Shown here: in pieces, positions 26,655-37,689 of the stretch
Position numbering within the stretch: the first letter of the stretch is position 1
Layout of the letters: the number at the start of each line of letters is the position of its first letter
Source of the DNA: Salipiger sp. H15
Lineage (GTDB): Bacteria > Pseudomonadota > Alphaproteobacteria > Rhodobacterales > Rhodobacteraceae
Assembly (NCBI RefSeq): GCF_040409955.1
Contig: NZ_CP123385.1
Span: 789,501 to 853,500 of the forward strand
Length of the DNA stretch: 64,000 nt
Direction of reading: 5' to 3'
The notes under the pieces: generated by a model
Database searches by the model: none
What the model was told of the DNA's origin: nothing
Seen by the model: only the letters and a program-made list of their open reading frames with translations
Position numbers and translations under genes: made by a program

Positions 26655-27037
26655 TACTTGATGACCGCGACCGTGGCGATCTCGACCAGCGCGTCGGGCT
26701 TCACGAGGCCGCACTGGATGCAGTAGCGCGCCGGCTTGTCGCCCGGGAAATAGGAGGCATAGACCTCGTTCACCGCGCCGTAGTTGGCCCAGTCGGTGAC
26801 GAAGATGTGGTTCATCACCACGTCGTCCATCGTGCCGCCGGCTTTCTCGATCACCGACTTGATGGTCTCGAGCACATGCGCGGTCTGCGCCTTGGCGTCG
26901 CCCACGTGCACGACGTTGTTCTCCTTGTCGAATGGCAACGTGCCCGACACGTACACAACCCCGTCGGCCAGCACGCCGGGCAGGTAGGGCGCGAGCGGCT
27001 TGCCGGTGCCTTCGGGGATCACGGGAGTCTTAGGCAT
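26654..27037 (-). CDS. rutC: Aminoacrylate peracid reductase/RidA family protein RutC
   Basis: 127-residue trimeric RidA/YjgF-fold protein. In the Rut pathway it acts between RutB and RutD on ureidoacrylate- or aminoacrylate-derived intermediates. Signatures are [54 protein letters not shown] and the ligand Arg in [12 protein letters not shown]. Overlaps rutB by 8 bp and rutD by 1 bp, so all are coupled. Confidence 0.93.
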   Translation of the reverse strand: MPKTPVIPEGTGKPLAPYLPGVLADGVVYVSGTLPFDKENNVVHVGDAKAQTAHVLETIKSVIEKAGGTMDDVVMNHIFVTDWANYGAVNEVYASYFPGDKPARYCIQCGLVKPDALVEIATVAVIK

Positions 27038-27733
27038 TCGAAAGTTCCTTTGCTTCCTTGGAGATGAGCGCGGCGCAGAAGTCGTCGGTCTTGGCGACCC
27101 AGCCGAAGAAGGTGGCGACGTTGAACACCGTCGCCTTCTGGATGTAGTCGGGGCCGACGGCGTTGGTCGCGTCCTCGAGCATCAGGCAGTGGTATTCGAG
27201 GTGGAAGGCGTCGCGCAGCGAGCTCTCCACGCAGACGTTGGTGGCGATGCCGGTGAAGACCAGCGTGCGAATGCCGCGCGAGCGCAGGGCGCTGTCGAGG
27301 TAGGAGTTGAAGAAGCCCGAGTAGCGCGGCTTCGGGATCAGCAGGTCACCCTCCTGCGGCACCAGCTCGTCAATGAGGTCGTAATCCCAGCCGCCCTTCG
27401 CCAGCAACTGCCCCCAGAGCTCGGGGCGCTTCTTCATCGTCTTGATGGCGTTCGACTTCTTCACGTTCGGAGAGTCCGGCCCGCCCGCCTCGACATAGGC
27501 CGCGTCCCAGCCGTTCTGCAGGAAGGTGACAAGAACGCCCGCGTCGCGGCAGGCCTGCGTCACCTTGGCGATGTTCTCGATGCAGGAGCGCGCGCCGGAG
27601 ATGTCGAAACCGGCAAGGTCGATGTAGCCCCCCTTGCTGGCATAGGCGTTCTGCATGTCCACGACGATCAGCGCGGTGGTCTCGGGGTCGAAGGCAAAGG
27701 CTTCGGGTTGTGCGGCAAGTTCCATCTCGGTCC

Positions 27734-27737
<4 letters not shown>
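27030..27737 (-). CDS. rutB: Ureidoacrylate amidohydrolase (isochorismatase-like) RutB
   Basis: Hydrolyses (Z)-3-ureidoacrylate (peracid) to 3-aminoacrylate, CO2 and ammonia. 235 residues. The cysteine-hydrolase triad is visible: Asp in [14 protein letters not shown], Lys in [11 protein letters not shown] and Cys in [15 protein letters not shown]. Start ATG at 27737 overlaps the rutA stop as ATGA; a second ATG at 27725 is possible. Third-party confusion with nicotinamidase is unlikely given the rut context. Confidence 0.94.
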
Positions 27738-28819
<1,082 letters not shown>

Positions 28820-28884
28820 GCGTGACCTCCTGTGCGGACTGATGCGGTGCGGCGCGACGGCCGTCTGTGCCCATCAGGAGGTTT

Positions 28885-28900
28885 TTGACCAAACGGTAAA
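28885..28900. promoter_or_regulatory. Candidate RutR operator upstream of rutA
   Basis: TTGACCAAACGGTAAA, 66 bp before the rutA start, matches the RutR consensus TTGACCAnnTGGTCAA at 12 of 14 fixed positions, with the symmetric half slightly degraded. In E. coli RutR is released by uracil or thymine, so the operon would be uracil-induced. The match is seen; the regulation is inferred from the family. Confidence 0.5.
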
Positions 28901-29120
28901 ATAAACTTCTGCGTTTTTCATGCGCCCGAACACGAGGCTGCTGAAGTTGCAGGCGCTCCGGCTGCTCAGCGCCGGAAAGCGGTCAGAATATGTATGGAAA
29001 AGGCGGGTTTCGCCTGTGCCGCGCGCGGCGAGACTCGCGTACGAAACGCCAAACATCCCCGATGCGCGCCGACCCGAGGGTCGCCCGTGGGCGTGGTGAC
29101 ATGTCTGAATGGGGGAAATT

Positions 29121-29168
29121 TGGAGGCGAGTAGGGGAATCGAACCCCTGTGCACGGATTTGCAATCCG
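29121..29168 (-). repeat. attL: 48-bp copy of the tRNA-Cys 3' half
   Basis: Identical over 48 bp to 49186-49233, covering CCA, acceptor 3' strand, T arm, variable loop and anticodon stem-loop through ATCCG. It cannot form a tRNA because the 5' half is absent. It marks the left junction of the 20-kb island, and is the original 3' end displaced by integration. Confidence 0.92.
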
Positions 29169-29198
29169 TGAGCATTGTTGATTTTATTGGTTTTATTT

Positions 29199-29258
29199 GT
29201 AAACCATACTGTTGGGTGATCACGCAATTTCAATCGGTTAACCGGACGCCAGTAAACC
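29199..29258 (+). promoter_or_regulatory. Two GTAAACC motifs next to attL (candidate integrase arm sites)
   Basis: GTAAACC occurs at 29199-29205 and 29252-29258, 31 and 84 bp inside attL, in an AT-rich setting. The same heptamer occurs twice just inside attR. The paired, end-specific placement fits arm-type sites of a tyrosine integrase. Confidence 0.4.
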
Positions 29259-29423
29259 ATCTCTTTGAGGCGAGACCTTGGGTGGACGAAGCTGTGCGAA
29301 AGAGCGTTGCGCCTTGCTAACGTGACCTGATGTGCCATTCCCTCGAATTGACGCAGATCGATGATGTCCCGAGAGTTGTTGTAGCTCCCCGCACGCCTCG
29401 CGCTTTCAAGCGGGCCGAGCTGG

Positions 29424-29702
29424 TCAGTCGCTATGCGCCGCAGGCACGCTGACATTGAGATCATCGCGGACAGGCGCGAGCGTTTCCAGCGTCATGTATC
29501 TGGCGCGCTGGACGGTCCATTCCTCGGTCTGCTCCATCAGGGTCGCGCCGACGAGGCATCGGATCGATGCCTCGTTCTGAAAGATTCCGAAGACGTCCGT
29601 GCGTCGCTTGATCTCGCCATTTAGCCGCTCGATCGGATTGGTGCTGTGCAACTTGGTGCGGTGCTGGGCCGGGTAGGTCATATAGGCCAGGACTTCGCCA
29701 AG
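29424..29702 (-). pseudogene. IS256-family transposase, C-terminal remnant
   Basis: About 93 residues match the C-terminal end of IS256 (mutator) transposases: LAYMTYPAQHRTKLHSTNPIERLNGEIKRR and the following FQNEASIRCLVGATLMEQ, EEWTVQRARYMTLETL. The N-terminal catalytic two-thirds are missing. Reading upstream on this strand enters the antisense of an IS110 fragment, so the gene is truncated. Confidence 0.8.
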
Positions 29703-29705
29703 AAA

Positions 29706-29897
29706 TGCCTCTTCGAGGCGGCACACGCGATCTACTGCCGGAATCTGGGTGGCGGCCGCCTGCGCGACTGGGCCAAGGCAATCGCAGAACGCACCGGACC
29801 GCGGAAGGCAAAGGACGCATTGGCCAATGAACTGGCCGTCACGCTGCACGCCATGTGGCGCACCGGCACACCCTTCCGGGAGGATGCCGTCATCTGA
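29706..29897 (+). pseudogene. IS110-family transposase, C-terminal remnant
   Basis: The last 63 residues on the plus strand (LFEAAHAIYCR, LRDWAKAIAERTGPRKAK, ELAVTLHAMWRTGTPFRE) resemble the C-terminal end of IS110-type DEDD transposases. The N-terminal part is missing; the IS256 fragment starts within a few bases in opposite orientation, so the two remnants abut tail to tail at about 29703. Confidence 0.7.
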
Positions 29898-30408
29898 ACA
29901 CACCAGCTCCAGAACGCTGACTTCGCCACTCCCGAATGCGTCGAGCCGGGACGCGCGGCGAGGGTAAGATCGCTCTCAGGAAAGCGGCATTGACCGCGCA
30001 CATCACTTCGATCTGCCCGACCCTGGACGCAAACATGCGGCGCCCATCGCGGTGATCGCGGAGAGAACCCAAGAGCCCGGCACGCAGAAGTACCAGCAAT
30101 AAGATCAGCACTTGACCAAGGCGAGTAGAGAACGCCCTGGGACGTCGCCGAAAACTCGCGAACGCGGCCAAGCAGAATGTCGATGGCACCCTGACTTTGA
30201 GAAGCTGGAACATTTCGACGAGAGGGCAACTCGGCGCGGCCAGCGCATCCGCAATGCAACACCCTGACCAAGACAAGATTGCTTCAACTTGATGCCATTA
30301 TGTGTTTGCATCGATTTCAAGCATGTTGGCGACGGTCGACAAGAACTTGCCGCAAAGGCGGAATGCACGTGGAATCTGTACATTGTGAAAATTGATAAAA
30401 GTGAAACA
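29898..30408. other. Non-coding stretch between IS remnants and the defence operon
   Basis: About 510 bp. The left part is probably the IS110 downstream end. No gene is supported. The last 60 bp before 30409 are AT-rich (ATTGTGAAAATTGATAAAAG) and likely hold the promoter of the MutL-like gene. Confidence 0.4.
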
Positions 30409-31893
30409 ATGCTCGGCAAAAGGCAAGCTGATGCGACCCCTCATGCTGCCTCACTGATCGAAGGTATGAGGGATTTCGGCTATACTCTCGAAACCGCGAT
30501 GGCCGATATCATCGACAACTCCATCACTGCCGGTGCGTCGAAAGTGGAAATACTGGCCGAGACGACTGGTGACGCACCATGGATCGCCGTCTTGGATGAC
30601 GGCTCCGGAATGAGAGAAGCAGAACTGATAGAGGCGATGCGCCCGGGGTCCCGGAACCCGCTGGAAGATCGCGAAGGTCACGACTTGGGGCGGTTTGGTC
30701 TGGGCTTGAAGAGCGCAAGTTTCTCGCAGTGCCGCCAACTAACCGTCATTACCAGGAAGGCCGGCGTGACGTCCGCGGCGACGTGGGATCTCGATAGGGT
30801 GGCGAAGACAAACGTATGGGCCGTTGATCTCGAAGATGATCTGTCGAGCATTCCAGCGACGAACCGTTTGGTGGAGTCCGGGACCATTGTCCTCTGGCGC
30901 AAGCTGGACAGGCTTTCTACCGGGTATCGGCACGACGCAACGAAGAGGGCAGCCGAGATCAACAAGGCATTGTCCGGGGCGGAAAGGCATCTCAGGCTCT
31001 GCTTCCATCGATACATGGAGGGGGCGCGCCCCAAGATCCGTTTATTCCTCAATGACCGGAGACTGGCGCCGATCGACCCGTTTGCACAGGATCACAAGGC
31101 TACGCAGGTGGATCCGGTGGAGGTCCTGCCGTTGACCACGGGAACCGTGGAGACCCAGTGTTACACCCTTCCACATCACAAGATGATGTCGCGCTCCGCT
31201 TGGGATGATCTCGGCGGGCCGGAAGGGCATCTTCGCTCTCAGGGGTTCTACATCTACCGTGAGAAGCGATTGATCATTGCCGGTAGCTGGCTCGGCTTGG
31301 CGCGCCAGACGGAATTGACCAAGCTCTCCCGTGTGCGAGTGGATATTCCCAATACAATGGATGCTGATTGGAAAATCGACGTCCGAAAAGCGAATGCGCA
31401 AATGCCGCCGATCGTTCGAGAGCGGTTGCGAAAAATTGTCGAACGCCTCCAGGGTACCTCAAAGCGGACTTACAAACGGCGGGGACAGAAGCTTGTGGAC
31501 GACAGGAAATTGCCATTCTGGAATCGTGTCCAGCAGGATGGTCGGGTCATCTATAAGCCAAATGTCGATCATCCATCAATCAGTGGTTTCGAGGAAAGCC
31601 TTCCGGAGGAATTCCGGAACGGCTTTCGCACCTGCTTGAAACTGATTGGTTCCGGCCTTCCCATAGAGTCGCTGCACGCCGACATGCTGGGTGGGGCCGA
31701 GGACGTATTTGCGGAGGAGGCGGATTTCGCTTCGCTTTCGGAGGGCGCAGAGACCGCCATTCGGACGCTCCGGGGAATGGGGATGACACTTTCTGACATC
31801 CTCGCAAATCTATGCTCGAACGAGCCGCTGCGCAGCCACAAGGACGCGGTGCGCAGATTGGCGGAAGACATTGAACTGGGGGAATCCAATTGA
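30409..31893 (+). CDS. MutL/MORC-like GHKL ATPase of an Mza-type defence system
   Basis: 494 residues with an N-terminal GHKL ATPase: N-box LETAMADIIDNSI (Glu28, Asp36, Asn37), VLDDGSGM (63-68) and GRFGLGLKSAS (94-104). The C-terminal half is specific to the restriction-linked MORC/MutL homologues described by Iyer and Aravind. It starts a four-gene overlapping run with Z1, DUF4420 and AIPR genes, the composition of the Mza anti-phage system. ATG at 30409 begins the conserved region; GTG at 30385 and ATG at 30289 are alternatives without good ribosome sites. Probably a DNA-remodelling sensor. Confidence 0.88.
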   Translation: MLGKRQADATPHAASLIEGMRDFGYTLETAMADIIDNSITAGASKVEILAETTGDAPWIAVLDDGSGMREAELIEAMRPGSRNPLEDREGHDLGRFGLGLKSASFSQCRQLTVITRKAGVTSAATWDLDRVAKTNVWAVDLEDDLSSIPATNRLVESGTIVLWRKLDRLSTGYRHDATKRAAEINKALSGAERHLRLCFHRYMEGARPKIRLFLNDRRLAPIDPFAQDHKATQVDPVEVLPLTTGTVETQCYTLPHHKMMSRSAWDDLGGPEGHLRSQGFYIYREKRLIIAGSWLGLARQTELTKLSRVRVDIPNTMDADWKIDVRKANAQMPPIVRERLRKIVERLQGTSKRTYKRRGQKLVDDRKLPFWNRVQQDGRVIYKPNVDHPSISGFEESLPEEFRNGFRTCLKLIGSGLPIESLHADMLGGAEDVFAEEADFASLSEGAETAIRTLRGMGMTLSDILANLCSNEPLRSHKDAVRRLAEDIELGESN

Positions 31894-34640
31894 GTGCCCA
31901 AATCGAACACCTCGACGGCATCGTGTCGCAATCTCTCGCGAACGAGCGGAGGACGGGAGACGAGCTGAGAACGCTTATCACGACACTGAACGGTGCCCTG
32001 AATCTTGGGGTGGAACTGGACGACCAGGAACAGCTTGCGCGCGATATCGAGGAGAGGTTCGGCATCAGCATGGGCCTCGGAGCCATGGTCGATGATGAGG
32101 ACTTCCGGCCCTGGCTGCCGGAGGCCAAGGCATCGATCGACCCCTTCTACTGGGGGCGCTACCGGAAGCTGATGCTGAAGAATGGCCTTCCGCAAGATGT
32201 CGTGACATCTACAGATACCGTAACCGACGAGATCCTCGGGCGCTTGGGGAACCCGAACCTCCAAGAGGAATGGGACCGCCGGGGCATGGTCGTGGGGCAT
32301 GTCCAGAGCGGGAAGACCGGCAATTACACGGGGCTCATCTGCAAAGCGGCGGATGCCGGATACCGGCTTATCGTGGTGATCGCCGGCATCCACAACAACC
32401 TGCGCAATCAGACCCAGGAGCGGATCGACGAGGGCTTCATCGGCCGCGATACGGGCAGGCTGGCCATGAAAGGCAAGAGGGACGGTAGCAAGGCGATAGG
32501 CGTCGGGCTGTTCGATGATCGGCGAACGCCCGTCAGTCTGACCAACACGCTCTCCGATTTCCGGAAGAACACGGCCACCAGCAACACGAGCGAGATCGAC
32601 TCCTACAAGGTGCCGGTCGTGCTGGTCATCAAGAAGAACCACGCGACCCTCAAGAACCTGCTCGACTGGCTGCGCGAGAACAGCGCCAAGGGTGATGCCC
32701 AGATGATCAGCCAACCCATGCTGCTGATCGATGACGAGGCGGACAATGCCTCCATCAATACCAAATATTCGAAGGAGGAGATCACCAAGATCAACGGTCA
32801 GATCCGTGACCTGCTGGGGATGTTCCACCGCAGTTGCTATGTCGGATACACGGCCACTCCCTTCGCGAACATCTTCGTGGACCCGGACTCGTATGATGAA
32901 GCAAAGAAGGAGGATCTCTTCCCCAGACACTTCATCGTGGGACTCGATGCCCCGACGAACTATTTCGGGCCGAAGAAGATCTTCATTGACGGGCTTCCGG
33001 AGGAAGGTGAGCCAACTTGGCTGCGCTACATTTCGGACAACGAGGACATCCTTCCGATCAAGCACAGGATCGACCAGAGCTTCGACGAACTTCCCGACAG
33101 TCTTCTCAAAGCTCTGCGCACGTTCCTGATTGCACGAACAATACGAAATCTGCGTGGCCAGGCCCGGTCACATTGCTCGATGCTGGTCAATGCCAGCCGC
33201 TTCACCAATGTGCAGGAAAAGATCCGCAACCGACTTCACGAGCGACTGGATGCAATACTGGATTCGCTTCGCGTCAACGGCGCGCGTGGTTCGGAAGGGT
33301 TGGGTGACCCCGAGATTGCTGCGCTTCGTCAGGTTTGGGTCGAAGAATATTCGGACATCGAGTTCGATTGGCCGCAGATCCAGGCCGCCATGCTCGAAGC
33401 TGTCGCCGCAGCCAAGGTCGTCGAGGTGAACAGTCGGGCCAACGGTCTTGATTATTCGGACAATGGCAGCATCGGACAGACACTCATCGCGGTCGGCGGC
33501 TTCTCCCTGTCACGAGGACTGACGCTCGAGGGGCTCACCGTGACGTGGTTTCTACGGAATACCATGATGTATGACACCCTCATGCAGATGGGCCGCTGGT
33601 TCGGCTACCGGGGCGGTTACGAGGATGTCTGCCGCGTTTGGATGCCTGTCGATGCGATCGACTGGTATGCACACATCGCTGAAGCCACCGATGAGCTGCA
33701 TCAAGAGCTGAAGAAGATGCAGAAAGCCAAGGCCACCCCGGCCGACTTCGGCCTCGCCGTGCGGAGCCATCCAGCTTCGCTGATGGTCACAGCGCGGAAT
33801 AAAATGGGGTCGGGCCAGAAGCACGTCATGATCGGCTTGTCCAACGCTTTCGTGGAAACGGCAAGGATCAGCGCGCGCGCAGAAGACTTGAATAAGAACC
33901 AGGATGCCGCGATTCGGTTCCTCCGGGCCCTTGAAGATGGCGGGAATAGTCAGGAAAATTCTGCAAAGGAGAATGGTGGCTACCTGCTGCGAGATGTCGA
34001 CGCGTTCGAAGCTATCGACGACTTCCTTCTCGCGTGGCGCAACCATGACCAGGCCTTTCTTTCACAAACAGGCCCAATTCGAAGCTACATTCGTGATAGA
34101 AAGTTCGACGAACTCAAGTACTGGGATGTGCTTATTGCGAGCGTTAGAGGCAAGGCGCCTGACATTGACCTTGCCAGCTGGACGATTGGACCGCAATTAC
34201 GCTCAATTGGATATGCGGATCTCTCTGAGCACTTGATTTCAATTGGCGGGAGGCGAGCCAGGCTTTCCACTCGCGGAATCGAGAAGATTGGCGTAGCCCG
34301 CGAAAGAGCGGAGGCTGTCGAGGAAGAGTATCAGAAGACTCGGCCTGCACCTGCTGGGAAGCGCCCCTCATACCCAGACTACCTCTACAGGGCCGAACGC
34401 GAAAAGCCGCTCTTCGTTCTGCATGTCGTCCAAGTTGAAGATCCCAAGGGCGATGATGCGAACCGGCCCCATCTCGATCGCATTCCCGATCGGCCGATCA
34501 TAGGCTGGTCCATCAGCTTCCCACAGTCGGCTCGACCGGATCAGCGGGTGGAATACGTGATCAACACGGTGAAGTTCCGCGAGCTGTATGGTGTGGATGA
34601 CGAGGAACCGGATGACGGGGCGCTCGAAGATGACTACTGA
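31890..34640 (+). CDS. Z1 domain-containing SF2-like ATPase (Mza-type defence)
   Basis: 916 residues. A helicase-like core is clear: Walker A GHVQSGKTGNY near 134, IAGIHNNLRNQT, Walker B LLIDDEAD near 277, YVGYTATPFANIF near 317, and the late motifs GFSLSRGLTLEGL and MGRWFGYRGGYEDVCRVW near 563 with candidate arginine fingers. The C-terminal part contains the Z1 region of unknown role. TTG at 31890 overlaps the preceding stop and has GGGGGA 8 nt upstream; no ATG lies near. Likely a DNA translocase driving the nuclease encoded next. Confidence 0.88.
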   Translation: MSAQIEHLDGIVSQSLANERRTGDELRTLITTLNGALNLGVELDDQEQLARDIEERFGISMGLGAMVDDEDFRPWLPEAKASIDPFYWGRYRKLMLKNGLPQDVVTSTDTVTDEILGRLGNPNLQEEWDRRGMVVGHVQSGKTGNYTGLICKAADAGYRLIVVIAGIHNNLRNQTQERIDEGFIGRDTGRLAMKGKRDGSKAIGVGLFDDRRTPVSLTNTLSDFRKNTATSNTSEIDSYKVPVVLVIKKNHATLKNLLDWLRENSAKGDAQMISQPMLLIDDEADNASINTKYSKEEITKINGQIRDLLGMFHRSCYVGYTATPFANIFVDPDSYDEAKKEDLFPRHFIVGLDAPTNYFGPKKIFIDGLPEEGEPTWLRYISDNEDILPIKHRIDQSFDELPDSLLKALRTFLIARTIRNLRGQARSHCSMLVNASRFTNVQEKIRNRLHERLDAILDSLRVNGARGSEGLGDPEIAALRQVWVEEYSDIEFDWPQIQAAMLEAVAAAKVVEVNSRANGLDYSDNGSIGQTLIAVGGFSLSRGLTLEGLTVTWFLRNTMMYDTLMQMGRWFGYRGGYEDVCRVWMPVDAIDWYAHIAEATDELHQELKKMQKAKATPADFGLAVRSHPASLMVTARNKMGSGQKHVMIGLSNAFVETARISARAEDLNKNQDAAIRFLRALEDGGNSQENSAKENGGYLLRDVDAFEAIDDFLLAWRNHDQAFLSQTGPIRSYIRDRKFDELKYWDVLIASVRGKAPDIDLASWTIGPQLRSIGYADLSEHLISIGGRRARLSTRGIEKIGVARERAEAVEEEYQKTRPAPAGKRPSYPDYLYRAEREKPLFVLHVVQVEDPKGDDANRPHLDRIPDRPIIGWSISFPQSARPDQRVEYVINTVKFRELYGVDDEEPDDGALEDDY

Positions 34641-35589
34641 ATCCCCTTGGGAGCGCATCGAACCCGGCATCGCCCATCGTGTGGACAGGAACGGGCGGCA
34701 CGATTTCTTCTGGAGCAGGATGCCCGATCGGTCCCCGGCGCTGGTTCTGCGATTGAACGACACCATCCAACCCGTCCAACCTCTCCCCAAGCTGCGCCAT
34801 GTCGGGGCTTTCTACCGGGTCGTCGAGAGGCAGAACAGCTATTGCCTCACGCTGAATGAGCGCAGCCATCTCGATCTGTTCGAGACACTCTGCCGAGATG
34901 TTGTGGGGGCCGCCGAGGCGGCGGAAGATCTGCAATCGGCGCTGCAGCGGGCCGTGCGCCGCACGATGCGTTGGCACCATCTGCTACGTGGTGGTGGACG
35001 AGGGCTGAGCATCGAGGAACAACGCGGCCTAGTCGGCGAACTGGCCCTGCTGCGGGAACTTGTTGCCGAGGTCGGTCCGATGGCCGCTGCAGAGGCCTGG
35101 CGCGGTCCCGAGGAGAGCGCCAAGGACTTCGAACTGCCAGGCCTCTACATAGAATGTAAGGCACGGAGAAGCGCCGCGCATCCCAAGGTCCGGATCTCAT
35201 CAGAAGCACAGCTGATGGACATTCCCGGCGCCAGACTGTTCCTGTGCGTCCAGGATGTGGACACGGCGCTGGATGGCGACGGCGGAAATCTGAACCAACA
35301 CGTCGAACAGACAGGCAAGCTGTTCGATGATGACTTCATCGCGCATGATGTTTGGGAACAGCGCCTCTTCGGAACCGGCTACGATCCGGAATTGGTCGAG
35401 GCCAACAGGACTTGGCATCCAGGGGCAGTGCGGATGTTCGAAGTGCGCGAGGGTTTCCCTCGACTCGTGCCGCCTCTGCCGACCGGCGTCGAAGCCGTGG
35501 AGTATGCCATTCGCCTGGGTGACTGCGCCGACTTCCAGGTCAGCAGCAATCTGAAGCAGCTTCTTTTCGAGAGTACGTGTAATGTCTGA
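34630..35589 (+). CDS. PD-(D/E)XK motif protein (DUF4420) of the Mza-type system
   Basis: 319 residues. The nuclease core is visible as Glu137 in GLVGELALLREL, Asp166 in SAKDFELPG and Glu175-x-Lys177 in LYIECKARR, the E...D...ExK order of restriction-type PD-(D/E)XK enzymes. ATG at 34630 overlaps the Z1 stop by 11 bp; an ATG at 34588 is less likely. Predicted to make the DNA cut directed by the ATPase pair. Confidence 0.86.
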   Translation: MTTESPWERIEPGIAHRVDRNGRHDFFWSRMPDRSPALVLRLNDTIQPVQPLPKLRHVGAFYRVVERQNSYCLTLNERSHLDLFETLCRDVVGAAEAAEDLQSALQRAVRRTMRWHHLLRGGGRGLSIEEQRGLVGELALLRELVAEVGPMAAAEAWRGPEESAKDFELPGLYIECKARRSAAHPKVRISSEAQLMDIPGARLFLCVQDVDTALDGDGGNLNQHVEQTGKLFDDDFIAHDVWEQRLFGTGYDPELVEANRTWHPGAVRMFEVREGFPRLVPPLPTGVEAVEYAIRLGDCADFQVSSNLKQLLFESTCNV

Positions 35590-37687
35590 TCTGGAAGAAT
35601 TCCACCACAGCCTGATCGCCGAGATCCAAGGCGATGCCGATGCGCTTGGCCTCTACACACAGGAAGCCTTTTTCGAGAAGGTCGGTGAGATCCTGACCGA
35701 GGCCGGTGAGATCGATCAGGCCGACTACTGTCATTTCGAGGGACAGCGACAGGCAGTGCGAGAAGGCAAGAAGCGTCGGGTGGCACTTGCAGTTTCGGGA
35801 CATGGCGGTGATCCAGCCGACGCTGGAGACGTGCTTTCGCTGATCCTGTGCGACTTTCAGGTGAACGCAGAGGTGCGCAGGACTGATGGAAAGTTTCTGA
35901 AAGCCCAATTCAATCGGCTTGTGGAATTCCTCCGACACGCCAGAACCTCGGATTTTTCGGACGAACTCGAGGAGACCAGCCACGCAGCACAGTTGTCGGA
36001 CTTGGTACAGACCCGCTGGAAGAGCATCGAAAAGATCAAGCTGATCTACGTCACGAACTCGGACAATCGCGCCGTTGTCGATGCGCGCCCCGCAGGCAGT
36101 ATCGGGGAAAAGCCGGTTACTTACAGCGTCTGGGATCTGAAGCGTTTGCAGGCATTTGTCGAGCAGGGCAAGGCGCGAGCTGACATGACCGTGCGATTTG
36201 CCGAGGATTTCGGCGGCGGAGTTCCCGTCCTGAAGGCCTCGGGCAGCGACACTTCCTTCGAGAGCTACATCGCCGTCATCCCGGGAGCGCAACTGGCCGA
36301 AATTTATGATCGCTGGGGGGCGCGGCTTCTCGAGTCGAACGTGCGATCCTTCCTCCAGGCCAAAGGCAATGTGAACAAGGGGATCCGCAAGACCATCATG
36401 GAGGAGCCCCAGATGTTTCTCGCCTACAACAATGGTCTCGCCGCCACGGCAGAAGGCGTGGAGCTTGAGCGGACCGAGGATGGCCTGCTCCTCGTGAGTG
36501 CCGAAAACCTCCAGATCGTCAACGGCGGACAGACAACTGCATCACTTCACGCCGCCAGGAAGAAGGCTGGCGACGGCATGAAGGACATTTATGTCCAGAT
36601 GAAACTCAACGTCATTCCGACCATCTCCGCGGATACCGTGGTGCCGCGGATATCGGAATTTGCCAACAGTCAGAACAAGATCGCCGCGGCAGACTTCTTT
36701 GCCAACCACCCCTTCCATATCCGGATCGAGGAGCTTTCCCGGAAGATTCTCGCCCCCGCCGGGGAGGCAGGCTATCGCGAAACCAAGTGGTTCTACGAAC
36801 GGGCGCGTGGTCAATATGCGGACGAGCGAAGCCGCAAGACAGATGCTGAGAAGAAAAAATGGGATGCAGAGTTCCCGAAGAGCCAGTTCTTCACCAAGAC
36901 CGATCTGGCCAAATTCGAGAATTCATGGTCGGGGCGTCCGGAATGGGTGTCGAAAGGTGCACAGAAGAACTTTGCCGAGTTCGCAAAGACGATCGAGAAG
37001 GTCTGGGGGCGCAGTGGTGCGAAGATCAACGAGGTCTGGTACCGTAAACTAATCGCCAAGGCGATCATCTTCCGCCGCTTGGAGAAGCTCGTTTCGGCCC
37101 AGGACTGGTATGAAGGTGGATACCGGGCCAACATAGTCACATATGCCATCGCGAAGGTCGCCCACGATGCTCGAGAGAACGAGAAAGTCGTCGATCTCTC
37201 CCGAATCTGGCGTTCGCAGGCAGTTCCGAGCGCCTTGGAAGAAGCGTTGCTTGTAGCAGCTGCGGAAGCTCAGGAGATCATCACCAACCCGCCGGATGGC
37301 GTCCGTAACATGTCGGAGTGGGCCAAGACCCAAGCCTGCTGGAAAGCGTTCTCGGAGAGATCGCTCTATTATGGAGCTGATTTCCAAGACGTGTTGGTAG
37401 AGGAGGACGACGCAAAGGCCGAGGAGCACGAGGTCACGGAAGAGGAAAGCCTGACAAGGAGCGTTGCGGCTCAAACCCGTGTATTCGAACTCGGCGCGGC
37501 TTTCTGGGCCGAGGCCAAGGCGTGGGGCCGCAGCAAGCGGCTGTTGTCTCCGTCGGAATACAACACGCTTGAGATCTGTGCGAAGATCCCGTCTCGGCTA
37601 CCAACCGAGCGTCAGACCGAATTCGCTCTGGAGATTCTCGCAAAGCTTGAAGCCGAAGGCTTCGGGACGGCCGAAGCCGCTGAATGA
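35582..37687 (+). CDS. AIPR family abortive-infection protein (Mza-type system)
   Basis: 701 residues. The AIPR (PF10592) signature is intact: WGARLLESNVRSFLQ, VNKGIRKTIMEEPQMFLAYNNGLAATA, LQIVNGGQTTASLHAA and ISEFANSQNKIAAADFF. AIPR proteins were first linked to abortive infection in lactococci. Start overlaps the DUF4420 stop by 8 bp, so all four defence proteins are coupled. It ends 2 bp from the convergent methyltransferase stop. Confidence 0.9.
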   Translation: MSDLEEFHHSLIAEIQGDADALGLYTQEAFFEKVGEILTEAGEIDQADYCHFEGQRQAVREGKKRRVALAVSGHGGDPADAGDVLSLILCDFQVNAEVRRTDGKFLKAQFNRLVEFLRHARTSDFSDELEETSHAAQLSDLVQTRWKSIEKIKLIYVTNSDNRAVVDARPAGSIGEKPVTYSVWDLKRLQAFVEQGKARADMTVRFAEDFGGGVPVLKASGSDTSFESYIAVIPGAQLAEIYDRWGARLLESNVRSFLQAKGNVNKGIRKTIMEEPQMFLAYNNGLAATAEGVELERTEDGLLLVSAENLQIVNGGQTTASLHAARKKAGDGMKDIYVQMKLNVIPTISADTVVPRISEFANSQNKIAAADFFANHPFHIRIEELSRKILAPAGEAGYRETKWFYERARGQYADERSRKTDAEKKKWDAEFPKSQFFTKTDLAKFENSWSGRPEWVSKGAQKNFAEFAKTIEKVWGRSGAKINEVWYRKLIAKAIIFRRLEKLVSAQDWYEGGYRANIVTYAIAKVAHDARENEKVVDLSRIWRSQAVPSALEEALLVAAAEAQEIITNPPDGVRNMSEWAKTQACWKAFSERSLYYGADFQDVLVEEDDAKAEEHEVTEEESLTRSVAAQTRVFELGAAFWAEAKAWGRSKRLLSPSEYNTLEICAKIPSRLPTERQTEFALEILAKLEAEGFGTAEAAE

Positions 37688-37689
37688 CC

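Noticed and set aside
29121..29193. A second tRNA-Cys gene
   Set aside because: Only the 3' half is present; after 48 bp the sequence diverges and the D arm and acceptor 5' strand cannot form. It is attL.
31569..33065. 498-codon minus-strand frame
   Set aside because: Antisense of the MutL-like and Z1 genes, which carry clear catalytic motifs on the other strand.
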